A stretch of 64,000 nucleotides of DNA. It comes from Rubrobacter tropicus (lineage in GTDB: Bacteria; Actinomycetota; Rubrobacteria; Rubrobacterales; Rubrobacteraceae). The notes below the pieces were generated by a model. That model saw only the letters and a program-made list of their open reading frames with translations, did no database searches and was not told the origin of the DNA. The number at the start of each line of letters is the position of its first letter. The stretch's first letter is position 1. The stretch lies in the NCBI RefSeq assembly GCF_011492945.1, contig NZ_CP045119.1:2666001-2730000 (forward strand). Reading direction: 5' to 3'. The position numbers and the translations under genes are program-made. This document shows positions 1-8,865 of the stretch, piece after piece.

Positions 1-1441
1 TGTTCTCGGCCGCCTCGTCCGTTACCAGGTACAGGTTCGGGGCGATGACGAGCCCGTAGGACGAGAGGTCGGCTTCGGGATGGGCGAAGTCCACGGGCAC
101 GTTCGCCTCGAAGAGGGGCTTGTAGAACGAGTAGATCGCGTCATACGGAGGTCTGTCCGGTGAGTGGGATCCCGCGACCATCCGCACGTCCATCGACGGT
201 TTCGAGTCGAGCTCCAGCGCCCACCAGTTGTTCCAGTCGAGCAGGATGGCGACCCTGGCTTCGCCCCTCGCCCCGAGCAACGAGTCGAGCTTCGTGAGGT
301 CCTCGCCAAGCCTCTTCACCTCGTGCCAACTGCGCGATTCTTTGGGCTCGACGTGCGGGACCATGGCGCTGTGGAACTTCTCGGCCCCGGCCTTAGACTG
401 GCGCCACTGGAAGAACATGATCCCCTCGGCGCCGCGGGCCACGGACTGCAGGCTCCACAGGCGCATCTGGCCCGGCCTCTTGGGGGCGTTGCGCCGGCGC
501 CAGTTCACCCTGACCGTGGTCTGTTCCATGAGGACCCAGGGATCTCCCCCGCCGAGAGACCTCATCAGGTCGCGGCTCGCGGCCGCCCGAACGTGGGCCT
601 CGGGGTCGGCGGGGTCGGGGTAGGAGTCGTCGGAGACCACGTCCTCGCGCGCGGCCCACTTCCAGTAGTCGACGGGCTTGAAGAAACCCATGAAGTTCGT
701 GGTGATGGGAACGTCGGGCGTTGCTCCCCTGAGTATCCCTTTCTCCATCTCGTACAGCTCCAGCAGGGCGTCGGAGGAGAAGCGGCGGAAGTCCAACTGC
801 TGGGTAGGGTTGGCGAAGGTAGGGGCGCTCCGCGGGGGCAGTATCTCGCCCCAGTCGCCGTAGCCCTGGCTCCAGAACGCCGTCCCCCACGCCTCGTTGA
901 GCGTTTCGAGGTCGCCGTAGCGGTCCCGCAGCCAGCCGCGGAAGTGAACGGCGGAGGCGTCACAGTAGCACTCGGCAACGTGGCAACCGTACTCGTTGTT
1001 GACGTGCCACATCGCTAGCGCCGGGTGGTCCCCGTAGCGCCCGGCCATGCGCCCGACCAGGTCCGCGGCACGCTCTTTGTAGGCGGCGCTGCTCGGGCAG
1101 TAGTGCTGGCGGGCGCCGGGATAGAGGATCGTCCCGTCCTCCGTGACGGGCAGGCTCTCGGGGTGGAGTACGCTGAGCCAGGGCGGCGGGGAGGCGGTCG
1201 CCGTCGCGAGGTTCGCCATGATGCCGTTGTCGTGCAACAGGTCGAGGATCCGGTCCAGCCAGCCGAAGTCGTGCTCGCCGGGGCGCGGCTCCAACTTCGC
1301 CCAGGAGAAGATGCCGACGGAGACCAGGTTGACGTTCGCCTCGCGCATCAGGCGGACGTCTTCGCGCCAGACTTCTTCCGGCCACTGCTCGGGGTTGTAG
1401 TCGCCGCCGTAGATGACGTGCGGGACTTTCGGGGAGATCAA
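1..1441 (-). CDS. GH42 beta-galactosidase (3' part outside window)
   Basis: This is a glycoside hydrolase family 42 beta-galactosidase, which removes terminal beta-galactosyl residues from oligosaccharides in the cytoplasm. The first 480 codons are present and the C-terminus runs off the left edge. The TTG start at 1441 follows an AGAGGAGG ribosome site by about 7 nt. Early residues read YGGDYNPEQW, typical of GH42. The acid/base glutamate is E150 in HVNNEYGCH and the nucleophile is E306 in VLMEQ. Cysteines near 115, 153, 158 and 160 match the GH42 zinc cluster. The trimerisation domain begins at LLDWNNWWALE. It lies last in an operon behind a binding protein and two permeases, so it probably processes the imported galactoside. 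Confidence 0.93.
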   Translation of the reverse strand, partial: MISPKVPHVIYGGDYNPEQWPEEVWREDVRLMREANVNLVSVGIFSWAKLEPRPGEHDFGWLDRILDLLHDNGIMANLATATASPPPWLSVLHPESLPVTEDGTILYPGARQHYCPSSAAYKERAADLVGRMAGRYGDHPALAMWHVNNEYGCHVAECYCDASAVHFRGWLRDRYGDLETLNEAWGTAFWSQGYGDWGEILPPRSAPTFANPTQQLDFRRFSSDALLELYEMEKGILRGATPDVPITTNFMGFFKPVDYWKWAAREDVVSDDSYPDPADPEAHVRAAASRDLMRSLGGGDPWVLMEQTTVRVNWRRRNAPKRPGQMRLWSLQSVARGAEGIMFFQWRQSKAGAEKFHSAMVPHVEPKESRSWHEVKRLGEDLTKLDSLLGARGEARVAILLDWNNWWALELDSKPSMDVRMVAGSHSPDRPPYDAIYSFYKPLFEANVPVDFAHPEADLSSYGLVIAPNLYLVTDEAAEN

Positions 1442-1484
1442 GGGCGTGCCTCCTCTGTGTTCGGCGTGCAGGTGGTCCCCGTCC

Positions 1485-2366
1485 TCAGTCCTTCAGGGCG
1501 CCGAAGGTGAGGCCGCCCTGCCAGAACCGTTGCAAAAACAGGAAGGAGACGACGATGGGCAGGATGGAGACCAGCGCCCCCGTGATGACGAGCGGGAAGA
1601 GCGGTTGGGCGCCGCCGCCGGCGCTCGCTATGGAGTTCCACGAGGCGAGGCCGACGGTTAGCGGGTACAGCTCCGGCGTGCTCAGGACGACCAGGGGCAG
1701 GAAGTAGTTGTTCCACGTCGCCACGAAGGAGAGAAGCAGCACCGTCACGAAGCCGGGCATGAGCACGCGAAGGGCGACGCTCCAGAAGATGCGAAGTTCT
1801 CCGGCGCCGTCTACCCTGGCCGCGTTCAGGAGGTCGTCGGGAACGGACTGTTCCGCGTAGACCCGCATCAGGTAGACGCCGAAAGGCGAGACGAGGGAGG
1901 GCAGGATCACGGCGAGCGGGGTGTCGATGAGCCCGATCTTGCTCAGCAGCAAGTAGGTGGGTATCACGAGCGCTGTCTGCGGGATCATGATGGAGCCCAG
2001 GATGACGGCGAAGAGCGGTATGCGCCCCGGAAACCGGTACTTGGCGAAGGCGTAGCCCGCTATGGTCGAGATGAAGGCCGCCCCGACCGCGCTGGTAACG
2101 GAGTAGTAGGCGGTGTTCCAGAGCCAGTTCAAGTAGACGCCGTCGTCGCGGGTGAAGGTCTCGCGCAGGTTGGCCGGCAGGTCGAAGGAGGAGAACCAGA
2201 GGCCGAAGGACGTGAACAGCTCGTCGTTGTCCTTCGTGGCCGAGACCACTAGGTAGAAGAGCGGGAGCAGCGAGTAGACCAGGAAGACGCCGAGCAGGGC
2301 GGTCGTGATGACGCGGGTGGAGAGCCCGGCCCCGGGCCCGCCCCCCTTGTTCGTGGTCGGGGCCAT
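1485..2366 (-). CDS. Carbohydrate ABC transporter permease, MalG type
   Basis: This 293-residue inner-membrane protein is the second permease of a CUT1-type sugar importer. It shows about six membrane segments, the first at residues 20-40 (ALLGVFLVYSLLPLFYLVV). The cytoplasmic EAA-type loop that contacts the ATPase reads NAARVDGAGELRIFW near residue 190. The ATG start overlaps the stop of the upstream permease by one base (TGATG), so the two are translationally coupled. The GH42 beta-galactosidase starts about 40 nt downstream. No ATPase gene is present in the window, so a shared MsmK/MalK-type subunit is likely. Confidence 0.93.
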   Translation of the reverse strand: MAPTTNKGGGPGAGLSTRVITTALLGVFLVYSLLPLFYLVVSATKDNDELFTSFGLWFSSFDLPANLRETFTRDDGVYLNWLWNTAYYSVTSAVGAAFISTIAGYAFAKYRFPGRIPLFAVILGSIMIPQTALVIPTYLLLSKIGLIDTPLAVILPSLVSPFGVYLMRVYAEQSVPDDLLNAARVDGAGELRIFWSVALRVLMPGFVTVLLLSFVATWNNYFLPLVVLSTPELYPLTVGLASWNSIASAGGGAQPLFPLVITGALVSILPIVVSFLFLQRFWQGGLTFGALKD

Positions 2367-3310
2367 CAGCCGCGCGCCTCCCCCCTGTTGGTCACGAGCA
2401 TGAAGACGTAAGAGCAGACGACAACGACGGCTCCGAGGGCGAACGAGATAGCCGCTGAGTACTCGTACTGCTGGTTGGTGAACGCGAGCGAGTAGGCGTA
2501 GAGGTTCGGGGAGAAGGCCTGCCCGATGGCGCCGGGCGCCAGCGGCTGCAAGAGCTGGGGCTCGTTAAAGAGCTGCAACGTGCCGATGATCGAGAAGACC
2601 ACCGTCAGGAAAAGGGCGGGCAGGATCAGGGGGATCTTGATGTACAGCGCGATCTGCCACCCTTTGGCCCCGTCCACGGCCCCGGCGTCCCTGAGCTCCC
2701 CCGGCACCGCCTGGAGCGCGGCGTAGAGGATGATCATGTTGTACCCCGTGAACTCCCAGGTCACGATGTTGGCTATGGAAGGCAAGATCCAGTTCTCCGA
2801 GAGAAAGTCCGGCGCGGGAAGACCCAGATAACCCGCTAGCTGGGCGAACGGCCCGAAGTCCTGCCCGTACAGATACCCCCAGATGAGCGCGGCCACCACG
2901 CTAGGCACCGCGTACGGAAGAAAAAACCCTAGCCGGAAGAGCGTCCGAAACCAAGTCACGCCGCTGTCCAGCACGAGCGCCAGGACGAGGGCGAACCCGA
3001 GCATGATCGGCACCTGGAAGACCCCGTATACCAGAAGCCGCCTCACGCCCCCCAGAAAAGCCGGGTCGGTGAAAGCCCTGACGTAGTTCTCGGCGCCCAC
3101 GAACACGGTCCCCCCGACGAGCCTGTCCGCGAAGACGCTGATCCCAAGCGCGTACCCGAGCGGCAAGACGAGGAACAACAAGAACAGCACCAGGAACGGC
3201 AAGAGGAAGAGGTAGGGGATGATCAACTGCCGCCTGCGCCTCTCCCGCGCCGCCACGCCTGGACGTTTCGGCTCGGGGGAGGGCCGCCCCTCCCCAGTCT
3301 GGACCGTCAA
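2366..3310 (-). CDS. Carbohydrate ABC transporter permease, MalF type
   Basis: This 314-residue protein is the first permease of the same CUT1 importer. It has a basic cytoplasmic N-terminus rich in arginine (AARERRRRQ), a first membrane segment near residues 30-55, and a coupling loop containing DAGAVDGAKGWQIALYI near residue 210. It sits between the binding protein and the MalG-type permease, the usual order in such operons. The gap to the binding-protein stop is about 40 nt, so all four genes are probably on one transcript. Confidence 0.93.
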   Translation of the reverse strand: MTVQTGEGRPSPEPKRPGVAARERRRRQLIIPYLFLLPFLVLFLLFLVLPLGYALGISVFADRLVGGTVFVGAENYVRAFTDPAFLGGVRRLLVYGVFQVPIMLGFALVLALVLDSGVTWFRTLFRLGFFLPYAVPSVVAALIWGYLYGQDFGPFAQLAGYLGLPAPDFLSENWILPSIANIVTWEFTGYNMIILYAALQAVPGELRDAGAVDGAKGWQIALYIKIPLILPALFLTVVFSIIGTLQLFNEPQLLQPLAPGAIGQAFSPNLYAYSLAFTNQQYEYSAAISFALGAVVVVCSYVFMLVTNRGEARG

Positions 3311-3352
3311 CCCCTACCTCCCGCCCTCGGGGACACCACCGACCGGCTCCTT

Positions 3353-4678
3353 TTATTGGACTTTGAAGCCCTGCTGCTTGGCGAAGCCGGAGACTTTCTC
3401 CTGGAGGTTGGCCGGCACGTCCGCGAACTCGACGCTGCCGCCGGCCGCGTCGCCGAACTGCTCGCCCATCTGCGTGTAGACGTAGTCCTGGAAGGGGCTG
3501 AACTCGAATCCGGTGTCGACCCTGTTCGAGGCCTCGACGAAGACGGAGTTGACGGCCTGGCCGCCGTAGAAGTCGTTCTTGAGGTTCTTGAAGTCCGGGC
3601 TCTCGAGCAGCTCGTTGAGCACCGGGAATAGGAACTGCTTGGTCGTGTAGAGCTTCGTCGGCTCCGGGGCGTTGGTTAGCCACTTGGCGAGCGTGGCCGC
3701 CTCTTCCGGGTACTCGCTCTGGGTGGTGACGGCCAGCGTGGAGCCGCCCCAGTTGGAGGAGGCCTGCGCCCCGGACTCCCACTGCGGGAGCGGCGCGGCC
3801 CGCCACTTGCCCTTGGATTCCCCGGCCACGCCTTCCAGGAAGACCGGGCCCCAGGCCGCGGTGGGCCAGGTCGCGTAGGTGCCCTTCGCGAAGGACCTGT
3901 ACCAGTCGTTCGTGAAGCCCGGCTTCGTCGCGATCAGGTCCCGCTCCACCAGGTCGCCCCAGAACTCAGAGAGCCGCCGGAACTCGGGACTGTCGAGGTC
4001 TATCGACACCGTGGTGCCATCTACGCTGAACGGACGCGCGCCGGCCTGCCACATGAGGCCCGTGATCCAACCCCCATCCTCAGGCGTGAAGTCCGCGAGG
4101 AAGGTTTCGGGGCTTGCCTGCTTGAGCTTCTCGGCCTGCTGCGCGAACTGCTCCCAGGTCTCCGGCACCCGGAGCCCGAACTCGTCGAAGACGTCCTTGC
4201 GGTAGAGGAGCCCCATCGGCCCGCTGTCCCACGGCATCGCGAAGACGGCGTCGCCATCCGATACTTGCTCCCACGTCCACTCGGCGTAGTCCCCCTTGAG
4301 GTCGTTTGCCCCGTACTCGGAGATGTCGGCGAGGCCCTCGATCTGCCGAAACGTCGGCACGAACTGGAACTCCATGTGGACCACGTCGGGGGCGCCGGAA
4401 CCGGCCTTCAACGCCGTCCTTAATTTCTGGTACTCGTCGGCGCCCTGCCCGGCGTTGACCAGCTTGACCTTTATGTTCGGGTGGGCCTTCTCGAACATGT
4501 CTACCTGCTCCTGAAAGTCCGGCAGCCAAGCCCACAACGTCAGCTCCGTCTTCCCACCAGACGAACCGCCGCCGCACCCGGCAAGCCCCCCAAGCACGGA
4601 AGCACCCATCACGGCGCCCCCGCCCAGCCTCAAGAAATCCCCCCGCGTCAGACCCCTGCGCCGAAGCTCTCCGTTCAC
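3353..4678 (-). CDS. Extracellular sugar-binding lipoprotein of ABC importer
   Basis: This is a family 1 extracellular solute-binding protein that captures the sugar outside the membrane. I chose the GTG at 4678 because it follows AAGGAG by about 7 nt and gives a compact signal. Longer in-frame starts up to 4822 add residues without export features. The N-terminus has a Tat-like stretch LTRGDFLRLGGG with one of the twin arginines replaced by glycine, then a lipobox LAGC, so it is a predicted lipoprotein. The mature protein begins LTLWAWLPDFQEQVDMFEKA, typical of MalE-like proteins. It heads the operon with two permeases and GH42 and is preceded by a consensus-like promoter. Confidence 0.92.
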   Translation of the reverse strand: MNGELRRRGLTRGDFLRLGGGAVMGASVLGGLAGCGGGSSGGKTELTLWAWLPDFQEQVDMFEKAHPNIKVKLVNAGQGADEYQKLRTALKAGSGAPDVVHMEFQFVPTFRQIEGLADISEYGANDLKGDYAEWTWEQVSDGDAVFAMPWDSGPMGLLYRKDVFDEFGLRVPETWEQFAQQAEKLKQASPETFLADFTPEDGGWITGLMWQAGARPFSVDGTTVSIDLDSPEFRRLSEFWGDLVERDLIATKPGFTNDWYRSFAKGTYATWPTAAWGPVFLEGVAGESKGKWRAAPLPQWESGAQASSNWGGSTLAVTTQSEYPEEAATLAKWLTNAPEPTKLYTTKQFLFPVLNELLESPDFKNLKNDFYGGQAVNSVFVEASNRVDTGFEFSPFQDYVYTQMGEQFGDAAGGSVEFADVPANLQEKVSGFAKQQGFKVQ

Positions 4679-4847
4679 TCCAACTCCTTCCGAAACCCGG
4701 TGCCCGGATTCCCGTCGGAAACGCGCCGAACGACTAACGAACACGAACCCCGAACAGGCGTAACCGGTACGCCGCCACAGGCCCGCGGACAGAACGCCCC
4801 ACCCCGTTTCCTCTCCCCTCAAACACCGATCCTCACAAACCGTTCCC

Positions 4848-4884
4848 TACCAAGCATTGTCGTACCAATTTTTCCGCGTGTCAA
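4848..4884 (-). promoter_or_regulatory. Promoter of the GH42 importer operon with TTGGTA repeats
   Basis: Read on the minus strand, TTGACA (4879-4884), a 17-nt spacer and GACAAT (4856-4861) form a good housekeeping-type promoter about 180 nt before the binding-protein start. Two direct TTGGTA repeats (4863-4868 and 4848-4853) are spaced 15 bp apart and straddle the -10 box, so they may be an operator. The regulator is unknown. Confidence 0.6.
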
Positions 4885-4888
4885 GCGG

Positions 4889-5006
4889 GCGCCGCCGAAG
4901 GCGGCGCGCACGCTACGCCTCCGCTCTCAGCGCGCTTCAGCCCGCTCCGCGGGCCTCGCTCTCAGCCTGTCAGCTTCTCGTTTAGGCTGACTGGCTGACA
5001 AGCTAA
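4889..5006. repeat. Intergenic hairpin plus family-B repeat arms
   Basis: Downstream of the PhyH gene ending at 5007 lies a GC-rich tract of CAG/CTG-rhythm sequence (CTCTCAGC, CTGTCAGC, GCTGACTGGCTGACAAGC) related to other family-B elements in the window. It ends in a perfect 8-bp stem at 4889-4907 (GCGCCGCC, loop GAA, GGCGGCGC). The stem has no T-run, so it is not a classic intrinsic terminator. The remaining bases up to 4679 hold only the operon promoter and leader. Confidence 0.5.
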
Positions 5007-5936
5007 TCAACATATCCGTCCGCGTTTGCCGGCGGGTCCGTGGCCTACCGGGGCTTCGCCGATCCAGCGCTCGTCTATAGGCTCGGAGGCGAGTTGGTAG
5101 CGGGAGTCGGAGGAGAGCCGGATGCGGTCGGAGCGGTTGTCGAGGCTGGCGTGGATGGTGTAGGCGCTGAAGACGAGGAGGTCGCCGGCGCGGTACTCGG
5201 CCGTGAGCCAGCGTCCCCCGAGTCGCTCACGCAGGTCGGCCGGGTCGGAGGAGATCCTGCCGTCCCACCGCCACCCGTAGAGGTTCGAGTTGTGTCTTGC
5301 GTGCTCCTCCTCGCCCTCGACGTTCTGGCAGTAGGTATCGACGTCGCGCGTGAGGTAGCCTTCGCGGAGGCTTTGGAGGCGGTGGGAGCCTTCGAGGACC
5401 ATGAGGCCGCCGAGAACGTAGTCCACGTCGCCGAGCGGGGTCCAGGCCGTGTAGAGGTCATGGGTGCCGCGTCCCATGAACACCACGTCCCCGTGCGGGT
5501 GCGTCCCGAGGCCCGGGGCTACGGCCCGCATCCAGGTAAAGTCGTAGTGTCGCACGGGCCCGCCGAGGAAACGTCCGAAGAACTCCATCATGCGGCCGGA
5601 GTAGAGTAGGCGGTGCAGTGGTTCGTTGTCGTGGGCGAGGTCGGGCTTGAACCTGAGCCCCGAATCGGGCCGGGCCACGGCGTCGCCGGGGGGACGGTCC
5701 GGGTCGGTCAGGCCCTCCTTTGCGAGCCTGTCGGTTACGCTCTTTCGCGCCTCGAGGACCAGGGCCCGGTCCAAGAGGCCGGGCAGGTAGAGGTAGCCGT
5801 CCAGGGCCATGCGCCCCCGCAGGGCTTCGGCGTCGCCGCGAACGTCCGTCGAATCCCGGAGCGGGCCGAAGCTCGCCGGCGAAAGGTCGAGCTCGACGCC
5901 CTGTGACGCCAGGCCCGAGAGTCTCGCGTTCACCAC
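5007..5936 (-). CDS. Phytanoyl-CoA dioxygenase (PhyH) family protein
   Basis: This 309-residue protein belongs to the Fe(II)/2-oxoglutarate-dependent PhyH family. It starts at GTG 5936 (a second GTG is three bases in). The iron-binding HxD motif is seen in THPHGDVVF near residue 150, and the distal histidine and 2-oxoglutarate-binding arginine in YTIHASLDNRSDRIR near residue 270. It is the last gene of a run with two GH4 glycosidases (gap about 50 nt). In this context the substrate is more likely a sugar-linked or small metabolite than a fatty acyl-CoA, but that is inference. Members of this family also include ectoine hydroxylase. Confidence 0.85.
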   Translation of the reverse strand: MVNARLSGLASQGVELDLSPASFGPLRDSTDVRGDAEALRGRMALDGYLYLPGLLDRALVLEARKSVTDRLAKEGLTDPDRPPGDAVARPDSGLRFKPDLAHDNEPLHRLLYSGRMMEFFGRFLGGPVRHYDFTWMRAVAPGLGTHPHGDVVFMGRGTHDLYTAWTPLGDVDYVLGGLMVLEGSHRLQSLREGYLTRDVDTYCQNVEGEEEHARHNSNLYGWRWDGRISSDPADLRERLGGRWLTAEYRAGDLLVFSAYTIHASLDNRSDRIRLSSDSRYQLASEPIDERWIGEAPVGHGPAGKRGRIC

Positions 5937-5986
5937 GGTCGTTACCCCCGTTCGTCTCTCTTACCAGTACGACCCGTGCAAATCCA

Positions 5987-7303
5987 TCAGGCGCTGCGGC
6001 GGCCGACCTCCGCGGTTCGGATGCCTTCCGGAAGCGTGTCGCCGTGGGCGTCTATCAGCTCGTCCACCATCGCGGCTATCTCGTCCAGGGAGAGCACGCT
6101 CGGGGCGTGGCGGTCCAACATGGCGGCGTGGTGGACGTGGTCGCGGCGGCCTTCGAGCGCGGCCCTCACCGTCAGGTTCTGGACGGCGGTGTGCGGGGCG
6201 CAGGTCGCGGCGCACTGGGGCGGGAGGTCGCCGACGTGGCAGGGGCGCAGGCCCGTGTCGTCGACCAGGACGGGGACCTCGACGCAGCGGCCTTCGGGGA
6301 GGTTCGTTATGAGGCCCGTGTTCTTCACGTTGCCGTAGATGGCGCGGGCCTGGCCGGTGGTCATCGAGTGGATTATGAGAGAGCCGTACTCGACGCTGCG
6401 CTCCAGCGGGAACTCCTCGCCGGCGAGCAGCTTGCGGCGGGTCTCGGCGTAAGAGACCAGGTTCTCCTCGCTGCGGCGGACGTACTCGTCCACGGGTATG
6501 TCGTAGCGTTCGACGAGATCTTCGTCCTTGAGAAAGTAGGGCAGGTACTCGGCGTTGTGCTCGCTCGACTCCGTGACGAAGAAGCCGAAGCGGCGCATCA
6601 ACTCGAAGCGGACCTTGTCCTTCTTGTACACGTCGGGGTCGTCCATCGCGGCGAAGAGGCGCGGGTAGGCGTCCTCGCCGCCCGCTTCGAGGCGCGTCAT
6701 CCAGGCGATGTGGTTAATGCCGGCGCACTCGTAGAGGAGGTCCTCGTGGTCGATGCCGATGTAGGAGGAGATCTGGCGCGCCGTGCCCTGCACGCTGTGG
6801 CAGAGCCCCACGCTCTTGACCTCGGGATGGGCCGTGTAGAGGGCCTCCATCAAGATGCCCATCGGGTTCGTGTAGTTCAGGAGCAGGGCCTCCGGGCAGA
6901 CCTCCCTCATGTCACGGGCCAGATCCAGCAAGAACGGGATGGTTCTGAGGCCCCGGAAAATGCCGCCTATGCCCATCGAGTCGGCGATCGTCTGCTTCAG
7001 GCCGTACTTGCGGGGGATATCGAAGTCGAGGAGGGTTGCCTCGTGCATCCCGATCTGGACGGCGTTTATTACGAAGTCGGCCCCGTCCAGGGCGGCCCTG
7101 CGATCCGCGTGCTCCTCGACCTTCGCTTCGGCCCCGAGTCGGTCAGAGGTCCACCGGGCCATCATGCCCGCGGTCTCCAGGCGCTCGGGGGCTATGTCGT
7201 GGAGGGCGACCGTCGCCCCGCGAAGTTCAGGGAACGAGAAGGTGTCCGTAAGCAGGTTCTTTGTGAAGACCACGCTCCCCGCACCGATAAAAGCTATCTT
7301 CAA
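5987..7303 (-). CDS. GH4 alpha-galactosidase/alpha-glucosidase, NAD- and Mn-dependent
   Basis: This 438-residue enzyme belongs to glycoside hydrolase family 4, which cleaves glycosides through NAD-dependent oxidation at C3 and elimination. The N-terminus KIAFIGAGSVVFTKNL is the Rossmann NAD-binding loop. The metal ligands are C168 in CHSVQGT and H198 in AGINHIAW, and NYTNPMG at residues 143-149 is the substrate and metal loop. CHSVQGT resembles MelA-type alpha-galactosidases, but specificity cannot be settled from sequence alone. A start at ATG 7303 follows AGAGAGGAAACG. The enzyme is cytoplasmic. It lies 83 nt behind a second GH4 gene and 50 nt before a PhyH gene. Confidence 0.92.
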   Translation of the reverse strand: MKIAFIGAGSVVFTKNLLTDTFSFPELRGATVALHDIAPERLETAGMMARWTSDRLGAEAKVEEHADRRAALDGADFVINAVQIGMHEATLLDFDIPRKYGLKQTIADSMGIGGIFRGLRTIPFLLDLARDMREVCPEALLLNYTNPMGILMEALYTAHPEVKSVGLCHSVQGTARQISSYIGIDHEDLLYECAGINHIAWMTRLEAGGEDAYPRLFAAMDDPDVYKKDKVRFELMRRFGFFVTESSEHNAEYLPYFLKDEDLVERYDIPVDEYVRRSEENLVSYAETRRKLLAGEEFPLERSVEYGSLIIHSMTTGQARAIYGNVKNTGLITNLPEGRCVEVPVLVDDTGLRPCHVGDLPPQCAATCAPHTAVQNLTVRAALEGRRDHVHHAAMLDRHAPSVLSLDEIAAMVDELIDAHGDTLPEGIRTAEVGRRSA

Positions 7304-7386
7304 AACGTTTCCTCTCTTCTCCGTGTGCCCGTGCCGGTTCAGGCCGCAATCATCTCACGGGGACAACCCCGGCGGAAAGCCCGTGG

Positions 7387-8718
7387 CTAGCGTCGCCAGG
7401 CTCCCACCTTCCGAAACTGCGGCAGCCATCGCTCCTCCGCTCCAAGCATCTCTTCTACCATCGTCCGTATCCGGGGCAGGGTGCAGACCGCGGCGGTCAG
7501 CGGGTCCAGCATCACCGCGTGGTGTACGGCCTCCTCGTCCCCCGTCAAGGCGGCCTCGACTACGAGCTCCTGCACGTTTACGTTGGTCCGGTTGAGGGCC
7601 GCGAGTTGGGTCGGGTAGAAGTCTACCGTCGTGGGTTGTACGCCGTTCGCGTCAACGAGGCAGGGGACCTCCACGCAACACCCGTTTGGAAGGGCCGGGA
7701 TCTTGCCGCGATTCGGCACGTTGCCGTTTATCTTGATCGGCCCGTCCGTCTCCATCGCCTCGATGATGTAAGACCCGTACTCGTGCGTTCGTCTCGTGGG
7801 AGTAAGCTCCTGAGCGTCCGGCGACCCTTCGAGCACGTCGAGGCAGTGGCGCAGGTATCCGCCTGTCCGGCCGAAATCGAACCAGTGGTCGCCCTCGTCT
7901 CTGAAGCGCGGCACGAGCTCTTCCTCGACCATCCGGGCGCTCTTGCGGAAGTACGGGGCGTACTCGCTGGCGTGGCCGCTCGATTCCGTGACGAAGAAAC
8001 CGAAGTGCTCCATAAGCTCGACGCGCACCGGCTCCCGCCCCCTGACGTCTTCGCGCCGGATGGCGGAACGGATCTCCGGGTACAGATCCTCCCCGCCCCG
8101 CCGAAAGTCCAGGAAGAAGGCCTGGTGGTTGATCCCGGCGCAAAGGTAATTGACCTCCTCATGGGGCGCCCCGGCCCACCCGGCCAGCATCTCGCTCGTC
8201 CCCTGAACGCTGTGGCAGAGCCCGACGTGGGGCCGTCCCGTGGCCACGTCGACGGCCCAGCAGTTCGCCGCCATCGGGTTCACGTAGTTGAGGAGCAGGG
8301 CTTCAGGAGCCAGCTCATCCATCTCGTCGCACAGGTCCAGAAGCACCGGGATGGTCCTCAAAGACCGGAAGACACCCCCAGGACCCAGAGTATCTCCCAC
8401 GCACTGCTCCACGCCGTAGCGCTGCGGGATCTCGATGTCGAGCGCGTAGGCGTCGAGTCCGCCCTGCTGGAACGTCGTCACGACGTAGTCAGCCCCGCGC
8501 AAGGCCTCCCGGCGGTCGGTCGTCGCCTCCACCGTGGCGCCGAGCTTCCGGCTGTCCACGATGTTCTGCACGAGGTCCCTGGACCTGCGAAGCCTCCCGG
8601 CGTCTATGTCCATGAGGGAGATCTTGCAGCCCCGCAAAGCCGGGGCGAGAAGGATGTCGCTGCACAGGTTGCGCGTGAAGACGGAGCTTCCGGCGCCGAT
8701 GAGGGCTATCTTGGGCAC
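7387..8718 (-). CDS. Second GH4 glycosidase (alpha-galactosidase-like)
   Basis: This is a paralogous GH4 enzyme of 443 residues. I chose GTG 8718 because GGAAGG lies 6 nt upstream and family members begin with PKIALIGAG. ATG 8733 is an alternative. The Rossmann loop is ALIGAGSSVFTRNL. The metal-binding cysteine is C168 in CHSVQGT and the histidine is H198 in AGINHQAF, at the same positions as in the neighbour. Tandem non-identical GH4 genes suggest that two related alpha-linked substrates, or two steps, are handled. The gap to the upstream nucleotidyltransferase-like gene is 147 nt. Confidence 0.91.
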   Translation of the reverse strand: MPKIALIGAGSSVFTRNLCSDILLAPALRGCKISLMDIDAGRLRRSRDLVQNIVDSRKLGATVEATTDRREALRGADYVVTTFQQGGLDAYALDIEIPQRYGVEQCVGDTLGPGGVFRSLRTIPVLLDLCDEMDELAPEALLLNYVNPMAANCWAVDVATGRPHVGLCHSVQGTSEMLAGWAGAPHEEVNYLCAGINHQAFFLDFRRGGEDLYPEIRSAIRREDVRGREPVRVELMEHFGFFVTESSGHASEYAPYFRKSARMVEEELVPRFRDEGDHWFDFGRTGGYLRHCLDVLEGSPDAQELTPTRRTHEYGSYIIEAMETDGPIKINGNVPNRGKIPALPNGCCVEVPCLVDANGVQPTTVDFYPTQLAALNRTNVNVQELVVEAALTGDEEAVHHAVMLDPLTAAVCTLPRIRTMVEEMLGAEERWLPQFRKVGAWRR

Positions 8719-8865
8719 AGGGGTACCTTCCATAATCTGGCGTCTCCGCGTTCGACCTTACATCCCTGCGAAGTTCCGCGCGACCGAAGGGCCGGCGCGC
8801 GTGGCGGGAGGTCGGCGCGAACTCCCTTCGAGTCCTTGCAACGAGGCTCTTTGGCAGGCATGCTC

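Noticed and set aside
164-1018. Long plus-strand open frame opposite the GH42 gene
   Set aside because: It is the reverse-strand shadow of a clear GH42 coding region; its composition is arginine/valine/glycine-rich without any domain.
4889-4907. Intrinsic terminator after the PhyH gene
   Set aside because: The perfect stem lacks a following T-run in either direction.
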